A DNA stretch of 44,528 bases from a virus, in the IMG/VR virus record IMGVR_UViG_3300024520_000141, positions 1-44,528 of that record, one strand, 5' to 3'. The notes under the pieces are model-generated. The model was not told the origin of the DNA, did no database searches, and saw only the letters and a program-made list of their open reading frames with translations. The position numbers were made by a program, and so were the translations under genes. The first letter of the stretch is position 1, and each line of letters starts with the position of its first letter. Below are positions 1 through 6,630 of this stretch, piece by piece.

Positions 1-195
1 GGTCGCCGAGTCGCGCACATTTTTTACAAGCGGTCCCTAAGATGTTGCTGCACAACCATTTGCGCGAGGGCGTCTTGGGGCAGTTGTAAATGCCCGGAAA
101 ACCCTACGGTCACGCGGTCGAACTACAGCGAATTGGGAGAACTTGGTCGAAGTGGTAACGAAGGTCGCTTGGGTGCTTGTTGGCTGGAACGACAA

Positions 196-233
196 ACCCC
201 GGCGCAAGCATCGCGAGTGCTGTACGCCGGGGT
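196..233 (+). other. Strong two-part hairpin
   Basis: Bases 196-204 (ACCCCGGCG) pair perfectly with 225-233. After a small internal loop, 207-210 (AGCA) pairs with 218-221 (TGCT), leaving a seven-base loop at 211-217. No T-run follows, so it is not an ordinary terminator. It could be part of a leader RNA, an operator-like DNA element or an origin element. I see no tRNA features in it. Confidence 0.45.
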
Positions 234-338
234 CTGGCAGTAGCCGGCGTGAAGGGGAAACAACCCGCCGGCAGTCTCAGTCTATCACTTTTTTGGGGCA
301 TCTGCCAGCCGGTTCGCACGAGACAAGTTTGGATAAAA

Positions 339-381
339 CGACACGAATCGTGTTGTCGGGTACGTGTCGGCGTTATATAGG
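339..381 (+). promoter_or_regulatory. Rightward early promoter with overlapping palindrome
   Basis: A -35-like TTGTCG at 353-358 is followed after 17 bases by TATAGG at 376-381, with TATATA also available at 374-379. The palindrome CGACACGA (339-346), one central base, then TCGTGT-T-GTCG (348-358) overlaps the -35 box and looks like an operator. The promoter would feed the rightward gene cluster starting near 507. The Cro-like HTH protein at 1477-1743 or the HTH-like protein at 39490-39780 are candidate binders; this is inference. Confidence 0.45.
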
Positions 382-506
382 ATAAGTGTGTCGCAACGAA
401 CCAAGCGGGGCTTGTAGCCCGGTGAGGCGTGCACCCTCTTGCGAAGGAACGGGGGGCGCACGAGGTCGCTAGGGGCATGGATGCCCCGCCAAATCATGGG
501 GAAATG

Positions 507-737
507 ATGGCCGACTGGAAGCGATATCCGGACGACAGCAACCGGGTCGGACGCAGGTTCCTCGATGTGGATTGCGAAATCTCCGTACAGCGGTTCTGCG
601 ACGGCGACGAGGAATGGACGGTGAGGGTGTTCCCGTATTCCGTGGCAATTGATGCCCGGCTTCGCGTGTCGGTGTCCGCTCGTGACGAAGCGGATGCGAA
701 GGCCAAGGCTGAGACGCTGGCGGCCCTGGACTATTGA
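507..737 (+). CDS. Small hypothetical early protein (76 aa)
   Basis: First gene of the rightward cluster. I do not recognise the family. The product is a mixed alpha/beta acidic protein starting MADWKRYPDD and ending with an Ala/Lys-rich helix (AKAKAETLAALDY). Two adjacent ATGs exist at 504 and 507; the GGGGA at about 498-502 is better spaced for 507. A longer frame reaches back to 429, but the upstream part looks non-coding. The next start lies nine bases after the stop, preceded by a good GAGGGGA site, so the two genes are probably one operon. Confidence 0.6.
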   Translation: MADWKRYPDDSNRVGRRFLDVDCEISVQRFCDGDEEWTVRVFPYSVAIDARLRVSVSARDEADAKAKAETLAALDY

Positions 738-745
738 GGGGAACC

Positions 746-1237
746 ATGAACGACTACGCCACCCTGACCGTTCCCGAACTCCGCGAACTCTGCGGCAAAC
801 GTGGTCTGCCAAAGTATCAATCGAAGGGGCGGCGGCTGAAGAAGGCGGATCTGGTGAGGCAATTGGAGGCGAACGATGGAACTGCTACCGGGATCGAACG
901 GAGTGTTGACGATCGACGAAGTAGCGGCGAGGTCAATGCAGATCGTACACCTTCTCCGGGAGGGATCGATCTACTTTCGCGACGCAGCGCAGGCGTATCG
1001 GGCGCTTGCCGATCACATAGACGAGCACGGCAGACAACCGACCGAACCACAGCCGAACGAGACCTGATCCTAGACTACGAGACCGCGTGCAAGCACGCCG
1101 CGGCGTTGGGGATCACTCGATCCGAACTGCTCGACGAGGACGCCACGACCATGCACAGGATCTTGCAGGGCTACGCTCGGCCGGCGGACGAGAGGCACTG
1201 GCGGACGAAGGAAGTGATCCGGGGGATGATGGGATGA
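746..1237 (+). CDS. SAP-domain protein (163 aa), possibly frameshifted
   Basis: Residues about 6-41 form a SAP motif (LTVPELRELCGKRGLP, then GRRLKKADLVRQL), a helix-extended-helix module usually found in DNA-binding proteins. The start is supported by GAGGGGA just upstream. From about residue 50 to 105 the frame translates to Ser/Arg-rich sequence that looks out of frame, while a well-formed gene (876-1067) occupies the other frame. The last 55 residues (ending WRTKEVIRGMMG) look coding again. Either the protein has a disordered middle, or the original gene has been interrupted. A related SAP domain occurs in the membrane protein at 12666-12950. The stop overlaps the next ATG. Confidence 0.6.
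   Translation: MNDYATLTVPELRELCGKRGLPKYQSKGRRLKKADLVRQLEANDGTATGIERSVDDRRSSGEVNADRTPSPGGIDLLSRRSAGVSGACRSHRRARQTTDRTTAERDLILDYETACKHAAALGITRSELLDEDATTMHRILQGYARPADERHWRTKEVIRGMMG
876..1067 (+). CDS. Hypothetical protein in overlapping frame (63 aa)
   Basis: Lies entirely inside the 746-1237 frame but in another phase. A strong GGAGG at 865-869 sits six bases before the ATG. Codons are rich in GAC, GAG, GCG and CAG as in neighbouring genes, and the product has a regular helical look (LTIDEVAARSM, DAAQAYRALADHIDEHG). I consider this frame more likely to be translated here than the surrounding one. Function unknown. Confidence 0.55.
   Translation: MELLPGSNGVLTIDEVAARSMQIVHLLREGSIYFRDAAQAYRALADHIDEHGRQPTEPQPNET
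1199..1237 (+). repeat. 39-bp direct repeat, copy 1
   Basis: This copy covers the last codons of the SAP gene (WRTKEVIRGMMG and stop) plus the start of the zinc-ribbon gene. It matches 1442-1480 with about four mismatches. Together the two copies bracket the 1234-1431 gene, as if that gene had been inserted or duplicated as a cassette. Confidence 0.85.
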
Positions 1238-1431
1238 AATGCGAGGACTGTGGGCACGTAGCGATCGTGCGAGGAGAAGTTTCAATGCACGACGGAAAAG
1301 CGTACTGCTATCGGTGCAACCCCAAGGAGATAGCTCGCAGGGCATCGGACCGTGACGACCACGAAGTCGTGATCACTATCGACCCCGAAGGGATGAACGT
1401 CGTGTGCAGGAATCGGGATTCTCCCGTCTGA
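1234..1431 (+). CDS. Small zinc-ribbon protein (65 aa)
   Basis: Starts MKCEDCGHVAIV and carries a second CxxC (CYRC) near residue 26, together a four-cysteine zinc-ribbon-like knuckle; the acidic second half ends MNVVCRNRDSPV. Its ATG overlaps the stop of the upstream gene (ATGA), so translation is probably coupled. It lies between two copies of a 39-bp direct repeat. The exact role is unknown; small zinc ribbons in phages often bind nucleic acid or protein partners, so a regulatory role is inferred only. Confidence 0.65.
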   Translation: MKCEDCGHVAIVRGEVSMHDGKAYCYRCNPKEIARRASDRDDHEVVITIDPEGMNVVCRNRDSPV

Positions 1432-1441
1432 CGAACGGCTT

Positions 1442-1480
1442 TGGCGGACGAAGGAATTGATCCGGGAAATGATGGTATGA
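1442..1480 (+). repeat. 39-bp direct repeat, copy 2
   Basis: Second copy of the element at 1199-1237. Read in the same phase as copy 1 it still encodes DERLWRTKELIREMMV and a stop, a relic of the SAP-gene C-terminus. It now serves as the translation start region of the HTH gene (ATG at 1477). The similarity extends some codons upstream at protein level. Confidence 0.85.
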
Positions 1481-1743
1481 CAAGCGGACCGAATCCGGCG
1501 GACATCCTCGGAGCGGAGATCCGGCGTAGGCGAACACGCGCCGAACTGACCCAAGAGGAGCTTGGCCGTAAGTGTGGGGTAGGCCAGACTGGCGTGATGA
1601 TGTGGGAACTTGGTCACAGGCTCAAGACCTTTGAACGACTAGTGGCCGTTGCTCGGGCGCTGGGCGTTCAGCCTTCGACGCTCGTTCGGTGCCTGGACGA
1701 TAAGCGAACAACCCGAATGGACAAGCTACGGAAGGGGAAGTGA
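1477..1743 (+). CDS. XRE/Cro-like helix-turn-helix regulator (88 aa)
   Basis: Residues about 13-62 match the Cro/C1-type HTH domain: RRRRTRAELTQEELGRKCGV, then GQTGVMMWELGHR and a hydrophobic helix ending in LGV. The Lys/Arg-rich tail is short and there is no dimerisation or LexA-like domain, which favours a Cro-like or small repressor role over a CI-type repressor. The ATG at 1477 is preferred because the frame upstream is the relic in repeat copy 2. Its stop overlaps the start of the CsrA gene (TGATG), implying coupled expression. Possible targets are the palindrome at 339-358 or the ATAGATCGTAG sites in the right arm. Confidence 0.8.
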   Translation: MTSGPNPADILGAEIRRRRTRAELTQEELGRKCGVGQTGVMMWELGHRLKTFERLVAVARALGVQPSTLVRCLDDKRTTRMDKLRKGK

Positions 1744-2039
1744 TGCTGGTGCTGACTCGCAGAGCGGGCGACACGATTCGGATCGGGCCTGACATCGTAG
1801 TCACTCTCAACCAGATCGACGGGGGCAAGTGCTCAATCGGCGTCGCGGCGCCGCGGGGTGTCTCGATCGTTCGAGGCGAGCTTGCGAAGAACGCCGCCGA
1901 CGCCACGACATACGCGGAACCGACGCCGATGTTTGCGAACACGTCGTGCTCTCAGTGCGGCCAGTCGTTCGGGCCAGGTGATCACGGGTTCTCCCACTGT
2001 TCGTCACATGCTGGGTCGAGGAGTATCGATGAGGTTTGA
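1743..2039 (+). CDS. csrA: CsrA-family RNA-binding regulator with Cys/His tail (98 aa)
   Basis: Residues 1-50 are a clear CsrA/RsmA domain: MLVLTRRAGDTIRIG at the N-terminus, then IGVAAPRGVSIVRGEL with the RNA-contacting arginine exactly at position 44 and Leu4 conserved. CsrA dimers bind GGA motifs in mRNA leaders and block or stimulate translation. Family members are usually about 60-75 residues. This one has an extra tail with C69xxC72, H81, H85, C86 and H89 that could bind a metal. The ATG overlaps the HTH stop and the next gene starts inside its end. The phage copy could reset host carbon or stress control, or time phage translation; both are inference. Confidence 0.88.
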   Translation: MLVLTRRAGDTIRIGPDIVVTLNQIDGGKCSIGVAAPRGVSIVRGELAKNAADATTYAEPTPMFANTSCSQCGQSFGPGDHGFSHCSSHAGSRSIDEV

Positions 2040-2223
2040 GCCACCAGATATTCCAGAGATGCCGGAACTCGACATCGGGGACGAGGTGGGTTTCGCTATC
2101 GAAGGTCGGCTTGAGTACGGGGTAATCACCGAGGTCATCGGAGGCGTCTACAAGGTCCGGACGCCGTTGCGTACGGGTGTATTCGTCAATCGGGGGAACG
2201 TGGTCGAATGGAACCAGTCATGA
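2029..2223 (+). CDS. Small hypothetical protein, SH3-like look (64 aa)
   Basis: Overlaps the csrA end by 11 bases. The product is beta-rich (DIGDEVGFAIEGRLEYGVIT, then GGVYKVRTPLRTGVF), reminiscent of small SH3-like or KOW-type barrels, but I cannot name a family. The stop overlaps the next ATG (ATGA). Its setting between regulators and the annealing protein suggests an early accessory role. Confidence 0.65.
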   Translation: MRFEPPDIPEMPELDIGDEVGFAIEGRLEYGVITEVIGGVYKVRTPLRTGVFVNRGNVVEWNQS

Positions 2224-2366
2224 ACATTGCGGAAATGGACTCCGAACAGTTGCAGGCCCACATCAGGTCTCTCGACGAGAGTCACCGGCGACGGATGAAA
2301 GCGTTGCGGGCACTGGCTCGGGCCAAGGCGGAAGAGGAACTGGCGAACGGGCAGGGGGGCGAGTGA
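2220..2366 (+). CDS. Very small helical hypothetical protein (48 aa)
   Basis: A short gene, MNIAEMDSEQ to ANGQGGE, predicted fully helical with many charged residues (SHRRRMKALRALARAKAEEE). It overlaps both neighbours by stop-start junctions (ATGA at 2220, TGATG at 2364-2368), typical of translationally coupled phage genes. Function unknown; it could be a partner of the downstream Rad52-like protein. Confidence 0.6.
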   Translation: MNIAEMDSEQLQAHIRSLDESHRRRMKALRALARAKAEEELANGQGGE

Positions 2367-3148
2367 TGGACCTGTCGAAGCTGGCCGAACCGTTCCACCC
2401 GGACGACATCGAATGGCGGGTGAGCCGAAGCGGCAACGGCGCCAAGGGGCCGTTCGCTATGGTGTTCGCATACATCACGGCCCGAGCGATCCAGTATCGG
2501 TTGGACGAAGTGTGCGGGCCGGCGAACTGGCGGACCGAAGAACCGAAGATGATCGAGGTTGCCGGCAAGTCGTCATTCGCGGTAGGGATCTCGATACGTG
2601 TTGGCGAACCATCGACTCACCTTAAGCCAGAGTGGGTAACGAAGTGGGACGTATCCGAGCCAACCAGAGGCGACAACATTGATGCTGCGAAGGGCGGGTT
2701 CAGCGGGGCGATGAAACGCGCCGGCTGCCAGTGGGGAATCGGGCGCCTGCTCTACTACCTGCCCGAAACGTTCGCCGAGGTGCAAGAGGAAGCGAAGGGT
2801 CGCGAGTGGAACTACGCCAGGCTGAGCGAGAAGCACGGGGGCGGAAGCTACTATTGGAAAACGCCGTCACTTCCTGGTTGGGCGTTACCGAAGGAACCGG
2901 AACACGAGATCAGCGCCGACGAACTGAATGATCTGAAATGCGTTTGGCGGGACAAGTTCGGCACAGACCTTACGAACTCGAAGGATCTACGTGAAGGGTT
3001 CTCTCGCTTCATAGGATCTGTCGTGGGCGACTTCCCGACATCGGATCTTTCGTGTTGGACCAGGGACGCATGGAAGAAATGCGCCGACCGGATCGACGAC
3101 ACAACGGAACCGGGCGGGGTAAGTGCGGACGTTCCTTTCGAGGGGTGA
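2366..3148 (+). CDS. Rad52/Rad22-type single-strand annealing protein (260 aa)
   Basis: The N-terminal 150 residues match phage Rad52-like annealing proteins: opening PFHPDDIEWRVSRSG, AYITARAIQYRLDEVCG, NWRTE, then GDNIDAAKGGFSGAMKRAG and WGIGRLLYYLP. Such proteins form rings on ssDNA and anneal complementary strands in phage recombination and replication. The C-terminal third is less conserved and ends with DVPFEG, loosely like the acidic DxPF tips that contact SSB; that likeness is inference. The ATG at 2366 is chosen for its TGATG overlap and the GGGGGG(C)GAG upstream. It lies next to the FEN-type exonuclease, a natural partner. Confidence 0.85.
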   Translation: MDLSKLAEPFHPDDIEWRVSRSGNGAKGPFAMVFAYITARAIQYRLDEVCGPANWRTEEPKMIEVAGKSSFAVGISIRVGEPSTHLKPEWVTKWDVSEPTRGDNIDAAKGGFSGAMKRAGCQWGIGRLLYYLPETFAEVQEEAKGREWNYARLSEKHGGGSYYWKTPSLPGWALPKEPEHEISADELNDLKCVWRDKFGTDLTNSKDLREGFSRFIGSVVGDFPTSDLSCWTRDAWKKCADRIDDTTEPGGVSADVPFEG

Positions 3149-3151
3149 ACG

Positions 3152-4315
3152 ATGCCGAACGAGTTCTGGAGAGACCTTTTCTTTGACGCCGACACGATCG
3201 AATTAGACGCACTCGAAGACTACGGCGCCGATCTGTCTTGGTGGCAGCGAGGAACCCCTTGGTGGATGGGCGATATTGCACGGTCCGCAAAGAAACGCCT
3301 AGGTGACGACTGGCAACAAGTGTTTCCCGCAGGGACTTCGCCTCTAATGCTCTTACGCTATCTTGGGGTAGCGGAAGCGTACCCGACTGAATCGGACCGG
3401 AATCCGCTCGCCACGTGGTCACAGCACATGCAGGCAGCGAACAAGCCGGATCGCATTTCGCTGGTGGCAGCGATGGTAGACAAGGGGCAGACGACCGACG
3501 AGAGCAGAGCGGACAACGGGCCGAGATGGCTGCTCGCAGTGGATGTGAACTACTTCCTACATCGGTTCTGGCACAGCGGGGCCGGCGTTGAGGCTGCAAT
3601 GGGCGTCGCGGATTGGATCGGGCGAACGGCCGAACGGCTCCGCGAAAAGGGGCTGACCGATGTCGTATGCTGTTTCGACTCACCGACGAACCACCGAAAG
3701 GAACTCACCGCCGGGTGGGACGACAAGTACAAGGACAGGCCGCCGAAGGACGCGGAACTCGGCAACCAGTTGGGATTGGTTCGTTCGCTGCTCGGTTCTC
3801 GCGGGCATGCATGCGTCTGCATTGACGGCATGGAAGCGGACGACGTGATGGCGTCCTATGCGAAGCAGTTCGACGGCCGGGTGACGTTGCTGACTCAAGA
3901 CAAAGACCTGCGGCAATGCCTGTCGGATCGTTGCAATATGCTGCTCGATGTCGAGTGGTCCGAGGACGAAACAAGCGGCGAACAGTTACCGGAATACAAG
4001 TGGTTGTCGGCCAAGCAGAACACGGAAGCGACCGGCATCGCTCCGGACCAGTGGGCCGATTTTCAATGCCTGATGGGCGACGCATGCGACGGGATCAAGG
4101 GCGCTGTCGGGATCGGGGAGAAGGGCGCGGCGGATCTCATCAAACTGTTCGGAACGGCCGAGGGTGCCATCGCAGCAGCGAAGGCGGGCGACGTGATGAT
4201 CAAACCGGCCAAGAGAGCAGGGCTGATCGAGTTCGAGGACAAGCTAGAGATCACGCGGAAGCTGGTCACGCTGCGGACGGATCTGGACGTACCCAAGACC
4301 ACGAGACTGACATGA
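3152..4315 (+). CDS. 5'-3' exonuclease / flap endonuclease with N-terminal extension (387 aa)
   Basis: From residue 120 on this is a FEN/PIN-type nuclease: D131 in LAVDVNYFLHRF, D176 in CCFDSP, the YKDRPP arch motif at 193-198, EADD (228-231), TQDKD (248-252) and GDACDGIKGAVGIGEKGA with the helix-hairpin-helix. These acidic residues bind two metals and cleave 5' flaps. The first 115 residues are an added module (TPWWMGDIARSAKKRLGDDW, NPLATWSQHM) that resembles small phage domains also seen with DUF3102-like proteins. The GAGGGG site precedes the ATG. It probably processes Okazaki fragments or makes 3' tails for the Rad52-like protein. Confidence 0.88.
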   Translation: MPNEFWRDLFFDADTIELDALEDYGADLSWWQRGTPWWMGDIARSAKKRLGDDWQQVFPAGTSPLMLLRYLGVAEAYPTESDRNPLATWSQHMQAANKPDRISLVAAMVDKGQTTDESRADNGPRWLLAVDVNYFLHRFWHSGAGVEAAMGVADWIGRTAERLREKGLTDVVCCFDSPTNHRKELTAGWDDKYKDRPPKDAELGNQLGLVRSLLGSRGHACVCIDGMEADDVMASYAKQFDGRVTLLTQDKDLRQCLSDRCNMLLDVEWSEDETSGEQLPEYKWLSAKQNTEATGIAPDQWADFQCLMGDACDGIKGAVGIGEKGAADLIKLFGTAEGAIAAAKAGDVMIKPAKRAGLIEFEDKLEITRKLVTLRTDLDVPKTTRLT

Positions 4316-4662
4316 GATTCACAATCGACGAGGCACGAAAACTGCTCAGGGATGCCGACATCTTCGACAACGAGGCGCCCCCGCAAACTATCAACATGAA
4401 CGACCAGTGGTCGTGGGCGTGTGCGGATTGTCAACGAGTTCCGGACGACACGGTTTGTGCCGTCGCCGAACTGTTCTTTCGTTACGGATGGTGCGGCGTA
4501 CTGTACTGGGTAAGCGAAAGAAACGGCGGAATGCTCTCCGAGTTCCACGACAACAATCGGTTCATCGAGTTCGTTCGCCGAGAGGAACAGATACGAAAAG
4601 AAATACCAGGGTCCACCAAGCGGGCGTATCACAAGGCCAAGTACGAAATCGGAACGACATGA
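4312..4662 (+). CDS. Hypothetical protein (116 aa)
   Basis: Stop-start overlap with the exonuclease (ATGA) and with the HNH gene. The sequence has CADCQRVPDDTVC, a possible metal knuckle, and a conserved-looking aromatic centre (FFRYGWCGVLYWVSERN). I cannot name a family. The C-terminus is basic (STKRAYHKAKYEIGTT). The operon context suggests a role in DNA metabolism. Confidence 0.7.
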   Translation: MRFTIDEARKLLRDADIFDNEAPPQTINMNDQWSWACADCQRVPDDTVCAVAELFFRYGWCGVLYWVSERNGGMLSEFHDNNRFIEFVRREEQIRKEIPGSTKRAYHKAKYEIGTT

Positions 4663-5123
4663 GAAAGCGAACGAACGCGAACGTCCCCGCGAAGGGTAGG
4701 CTCCGCGACATGGCCGATCGGTTGTGGTCGCTGGCCGTGCGGGACAACTGGGACAACCGTTGCGCCATCTGCGGATCGGGCAAAGTCGAGGCGCATCATC
4801 TCACTCCCCGGCAGCATGAGGAAACGCGGTACGACCTAAAGAACGGCATCGCGCTTTGTTCGCATTGTCACAAGTTCGACGCGGATCTAAGCCCGCATCT
4901 CAACGCTGCCGGGTGGCTCGGTTGGTTGCAAAAGCATCACTGGGACGTATGGTCGTGGTACTGCGCGAACAGCCGGCCGAACTTCTCCGGGGTGAAGAAC
5001 GCGGCGCACTACATCGAGCACTTGAAGCGGTTGCGGCCGCACATCGTCGCGGGGACGTTCCGCACGGTTGTGGGAGTGACGTTCGCCCGTTGGTTGGAGG
5101 CGGAAGAAGATGAAGACCTATGA
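4659..5123 (+). CDS. HNH endonuclease (154 aa)
   Basis: Carries a complete HNH signature: C35xxC38, H46-H47 (EAHHLTPRQH), N62 (KNGIALC), C67xxC70 and H71. The cysteines bind structural zinc and the histidines and asparagine form the metal-dependent nuclease site. Located in the recombination cluster rather than beside the terminase, so it is more likely a recombination or host-DNA nuclease, or a homing-type free nuclease, than the packaging HNH. The Trp-rich C-terminal half (GWLGWLQKHHWDVWSWY) is unusual. The ATG at 4659 overlaps the upstream stop. Confidence 0.85.
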   Translation: MRKRTNANVPAKGRLRDMADRLWSLAVRDNWDNRCAICGSGKVEAHHLTPRQHEETRYDLKNGIALCSHCHKFDADLSPHLNAAGWLGWLQKHHWDVWSWYCANSRPNFSGVKNAAHYIEHLKRLRPHIVAGTFRTVVGVTFARWLEAEEDEDL

Positions 5124-5283
5124 AGTGCGTCTACGGGCGAACGATCCGCAACCGTTCATTCGCGTCCGTGCTGTATCTCTGCTCGCGGCGGCGAAGATCG
5201 GAATGGCGATGTTGCCTAAGAACTTGATGGATTCCGCAGTGATCGAAGAGACGGCCCTTGACAACGGCGACGCGAAAGACTAG
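5110..5283 (+). CDS. Small hypothetical protein (57 aa)
   Basis: Begins inside the end of the HNH gene (14-base overlap) and starts MKTYEVRLRANDPQPFIRVR. It looks like a short alpha/beta protein with an acidic tail (ETALDNGDAKD). Its stop is immediately followed by the structured RNA region at 5299-5400. Family unknown. Confidence 0.6.
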   Translation: MKTYEVRLRANDPQPFIRVRAVSLLAAAKIGMAMLPKNLMDSAVIEETALDNGDAKD

Positions 5284-5298
5284 TTAGATTGATGCGTG

Positions 5299-5400
5299 AC
5301 CACAACACAAACGCAGCAGAGGGCAAGAGCCTTGCCCTGGATATTCCCCTCGGGGAGCGGTGTTGTGGCCGCACGCAGTATCCAGGGCAAGGCTCTTTTC
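5299..5400 (+). ncRNA. Structured RNA: three-way junction with loop pseudoknot and terminator-like end
   Basis: Bases 5325-5343 pair with 5379-5397 as 19 perfect base pairs, followed by TTTTC. Inside are two further stems: 5345-5348/5353-5356 and GCGG 5357-5360 with CCGC 5369-5372. The eight-base loop of the latter, TGTTGTGG (5361-5368), is exactly complementary to CCACAACA at 5300-5307 upstream of the main stem. The parts thus form a three-way junction with a long-range pseudoknot. It lies between 5283 and the gene at 5414, whose ATG has no good Shine-Dalgarno site. It could be an attenuator, a riboswitch-like leader or a small RNA. Confidence 0.75.
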
Positions 5401-5413
5401 GTTTGGTGCAACC

Positions 5414-6214
5414 ATGAGCAAATCGCTGACCAATCCCACGTTCGACTACTCGCAAGTGACGCCCGACGAGAAGTCGTCGTTGATCTACTTCGGGGGACAG
5501 GTCGAGCGATGCCGAAAGCGAGCGGTCGAGGAAGTCCTTCGATACGGCGAAATGATGTGGGGGGCGCAGCAAACGCTCGCCCAACACAACAGCGGCGTAT
5601 TCGCCGCGTGGCTGGCTTCGATCGGGGTATCGTCTGGATCTGCCTACCGAGCAATCGACGCGTACACTGCCTTCGGTTCGGATTCCAATTTGGAATCTGT
5701 CGAAGTCTCGGCACTGTATGTACTTGCGAAGAACGAAAAGGCCAAAAAACAGGCGTTAAAATTGGTGGACAAAGGCGTTCGCGTGACTCATGCGATGGCG
5801 AAGGAACTGATCGAGAAGTCGTTTCCGAAGCCGAAGAACAGCACGCCGAAAGCCTCGGCGCCGGTCGACGATGGGGAACCGTTCGACGAATCAGCCCAGC
5901 CGATATGGGAACAGATCGACGAACTGGCGAAGACGATGCCCGACTACGGCAAATGCCCGAACTGTGCCGGCAAGAAATGGACCGAGACGGCCGAGGGCGT
6001 TTCGTGCGCCAAGTGCAACCAACCGCACGGCGAACCGACCGGCGGGGCGGACGATGACCGGGTCGCGACGCAGCGATCGAAGACGGTGAAGACGGTCGAA
6101 TCTTTGATGCGGGCGTTCGGTGACCTGCAACATATCTGCCCACGGGCCGACCACGACACGAACGCCAAGGCTTGCTGCGACCGAGCATGGGAAATTGCGC
6201 AGGGCTGGAAATGA
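5414..6214 (+). CDS. DUF3102-like protein with zinc ribbon (266 aa)
   Basis: Residues about 20-85 resemble the DUF3102 helical domain found in phages and mobile elements (VERCRKRAVEEVLRYGEMMW, then VFAAWLASIGVSSGSAYRAI). A second helical part follows (ALKLVDKGVRVTHAMAKELI). The C-terminal third has CPNC and CAKC, a four-cysteine zinc ribbon. Families of this kind are suspected DNA-binding or partition-like proteins. The start at 5414 lacks a clear Shine-Dalgarno site and follows 13 bases after the structured RNA, suggesting that RNA folding controls it. The stop overlaps the next ATG. Confidence 0.7.
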   Translation: MSKSLTNPTFDYSQVTPDEKSSLIYFGGQVERCRKRAVEEVLRYGEMMWGAQQTLAQHNSGVFAAWLASIGVSSGSAYRAIDAYTAFGSDSNLESVEVSALYVLAKNEKAKKQALKLVDKGVRVTHAMAKELIEKSFPKPKNSTPKASAPVDDGEPFDESAQPIWEQIDELAKTMPDYGKCPNCAGKKWTETAEGVSCAKCNQPHGEPTGGADDDRVATQRSKTVKTVESLMRAFGDLQHICPRADHDTNAKACCDRAWEIAQGWK

Positions 6215-6630
6215 CACGCAGCGGCTACAGCGATGACGAACCTGGAAGCAACTTGTACCGCGTGGCGGTCGACTGTGCGATCCATGGCAAGAGGGGGCAA
6301 TCGTTCCTTCGCGAACTGGCGGACGAAATGGACGCGATGCCGGAGAAGGTGCTGATCTCGGACGAACTGATCGACAGCGTAGGTGATTGTTGCACGATCG
6401 GCGTTGTGTGCAAGGCGAGGGGATTGGATCTGTCGACATTCGATCCTGATGAACCGGACCAGGTAGGCGACGCGGTGGGCATTGCTCGTTCCATGGCGGC
6501 GGAGATCGAGTACGAGAACGATGAAGGCTACTGGGTGAAAACGTCAGATGGGCGGTGGAGTTGGTGGGAGACGCCAGAGCAAAGATGGACGCGAATGCGT
6601 GCGTGGGTCGAAAGGAACATAGCGAAATGA
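6211..6630 (+). CDS. Hypothetical protein (139 aa)
   Basis: Joined to both neighbours by ATGA overlaps, so it is co-translated with the helicase. The protein is acidic, with CAIHGKRGQSFLRELADEMD, VGDCCTIGVVCKARGLD and a Trp-rich end (GRWSWWETPEQRW). I recognise no catalytic motif. The context suggests a helper of the SF2 helicase. Confidence 0.7.
   Translation: MTRSGYSDDEPGSNLYRVAVDCAIHGKRGQSFLRELADEMDAMPEKVLISDELIDSVGDCCTIGVVCKARGLDLSTFDPDEPDQVGDAVGIARSMAAEIEYENDEGYWVKTSDGRWSWWETPEQRWTRMRAWVERNIAK

Larger units (their letters stand above)
1..506. other. Leader/control region without a convincing gene
   Basis: About 500 bases precede the first gene I can support. Short open frames exist on both strands, but their translations are rich in Arg, Ser and Pro, lack good ribosome sites and look like chance frames. 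The stretch holds a strong hairpin at 196-233 and a sigma70-like promoter at 353-381 overlapped by a palindrome. It probably belongs to the early control region together with the right end of the window, if the two ends join in the phage genome. Confidence 0.5.

Noticed and set aside
196-233. Hairpin considered as part of a tRNA
   Set aside because: No T-loop, acceptor or anticodon arm can be built around it.
5296-6057. Rightward open frame starting in the structured RNA
   Set aside because: Overlaps the DUF3102-like gene in another frame, Arg-rich, no ribosome site.
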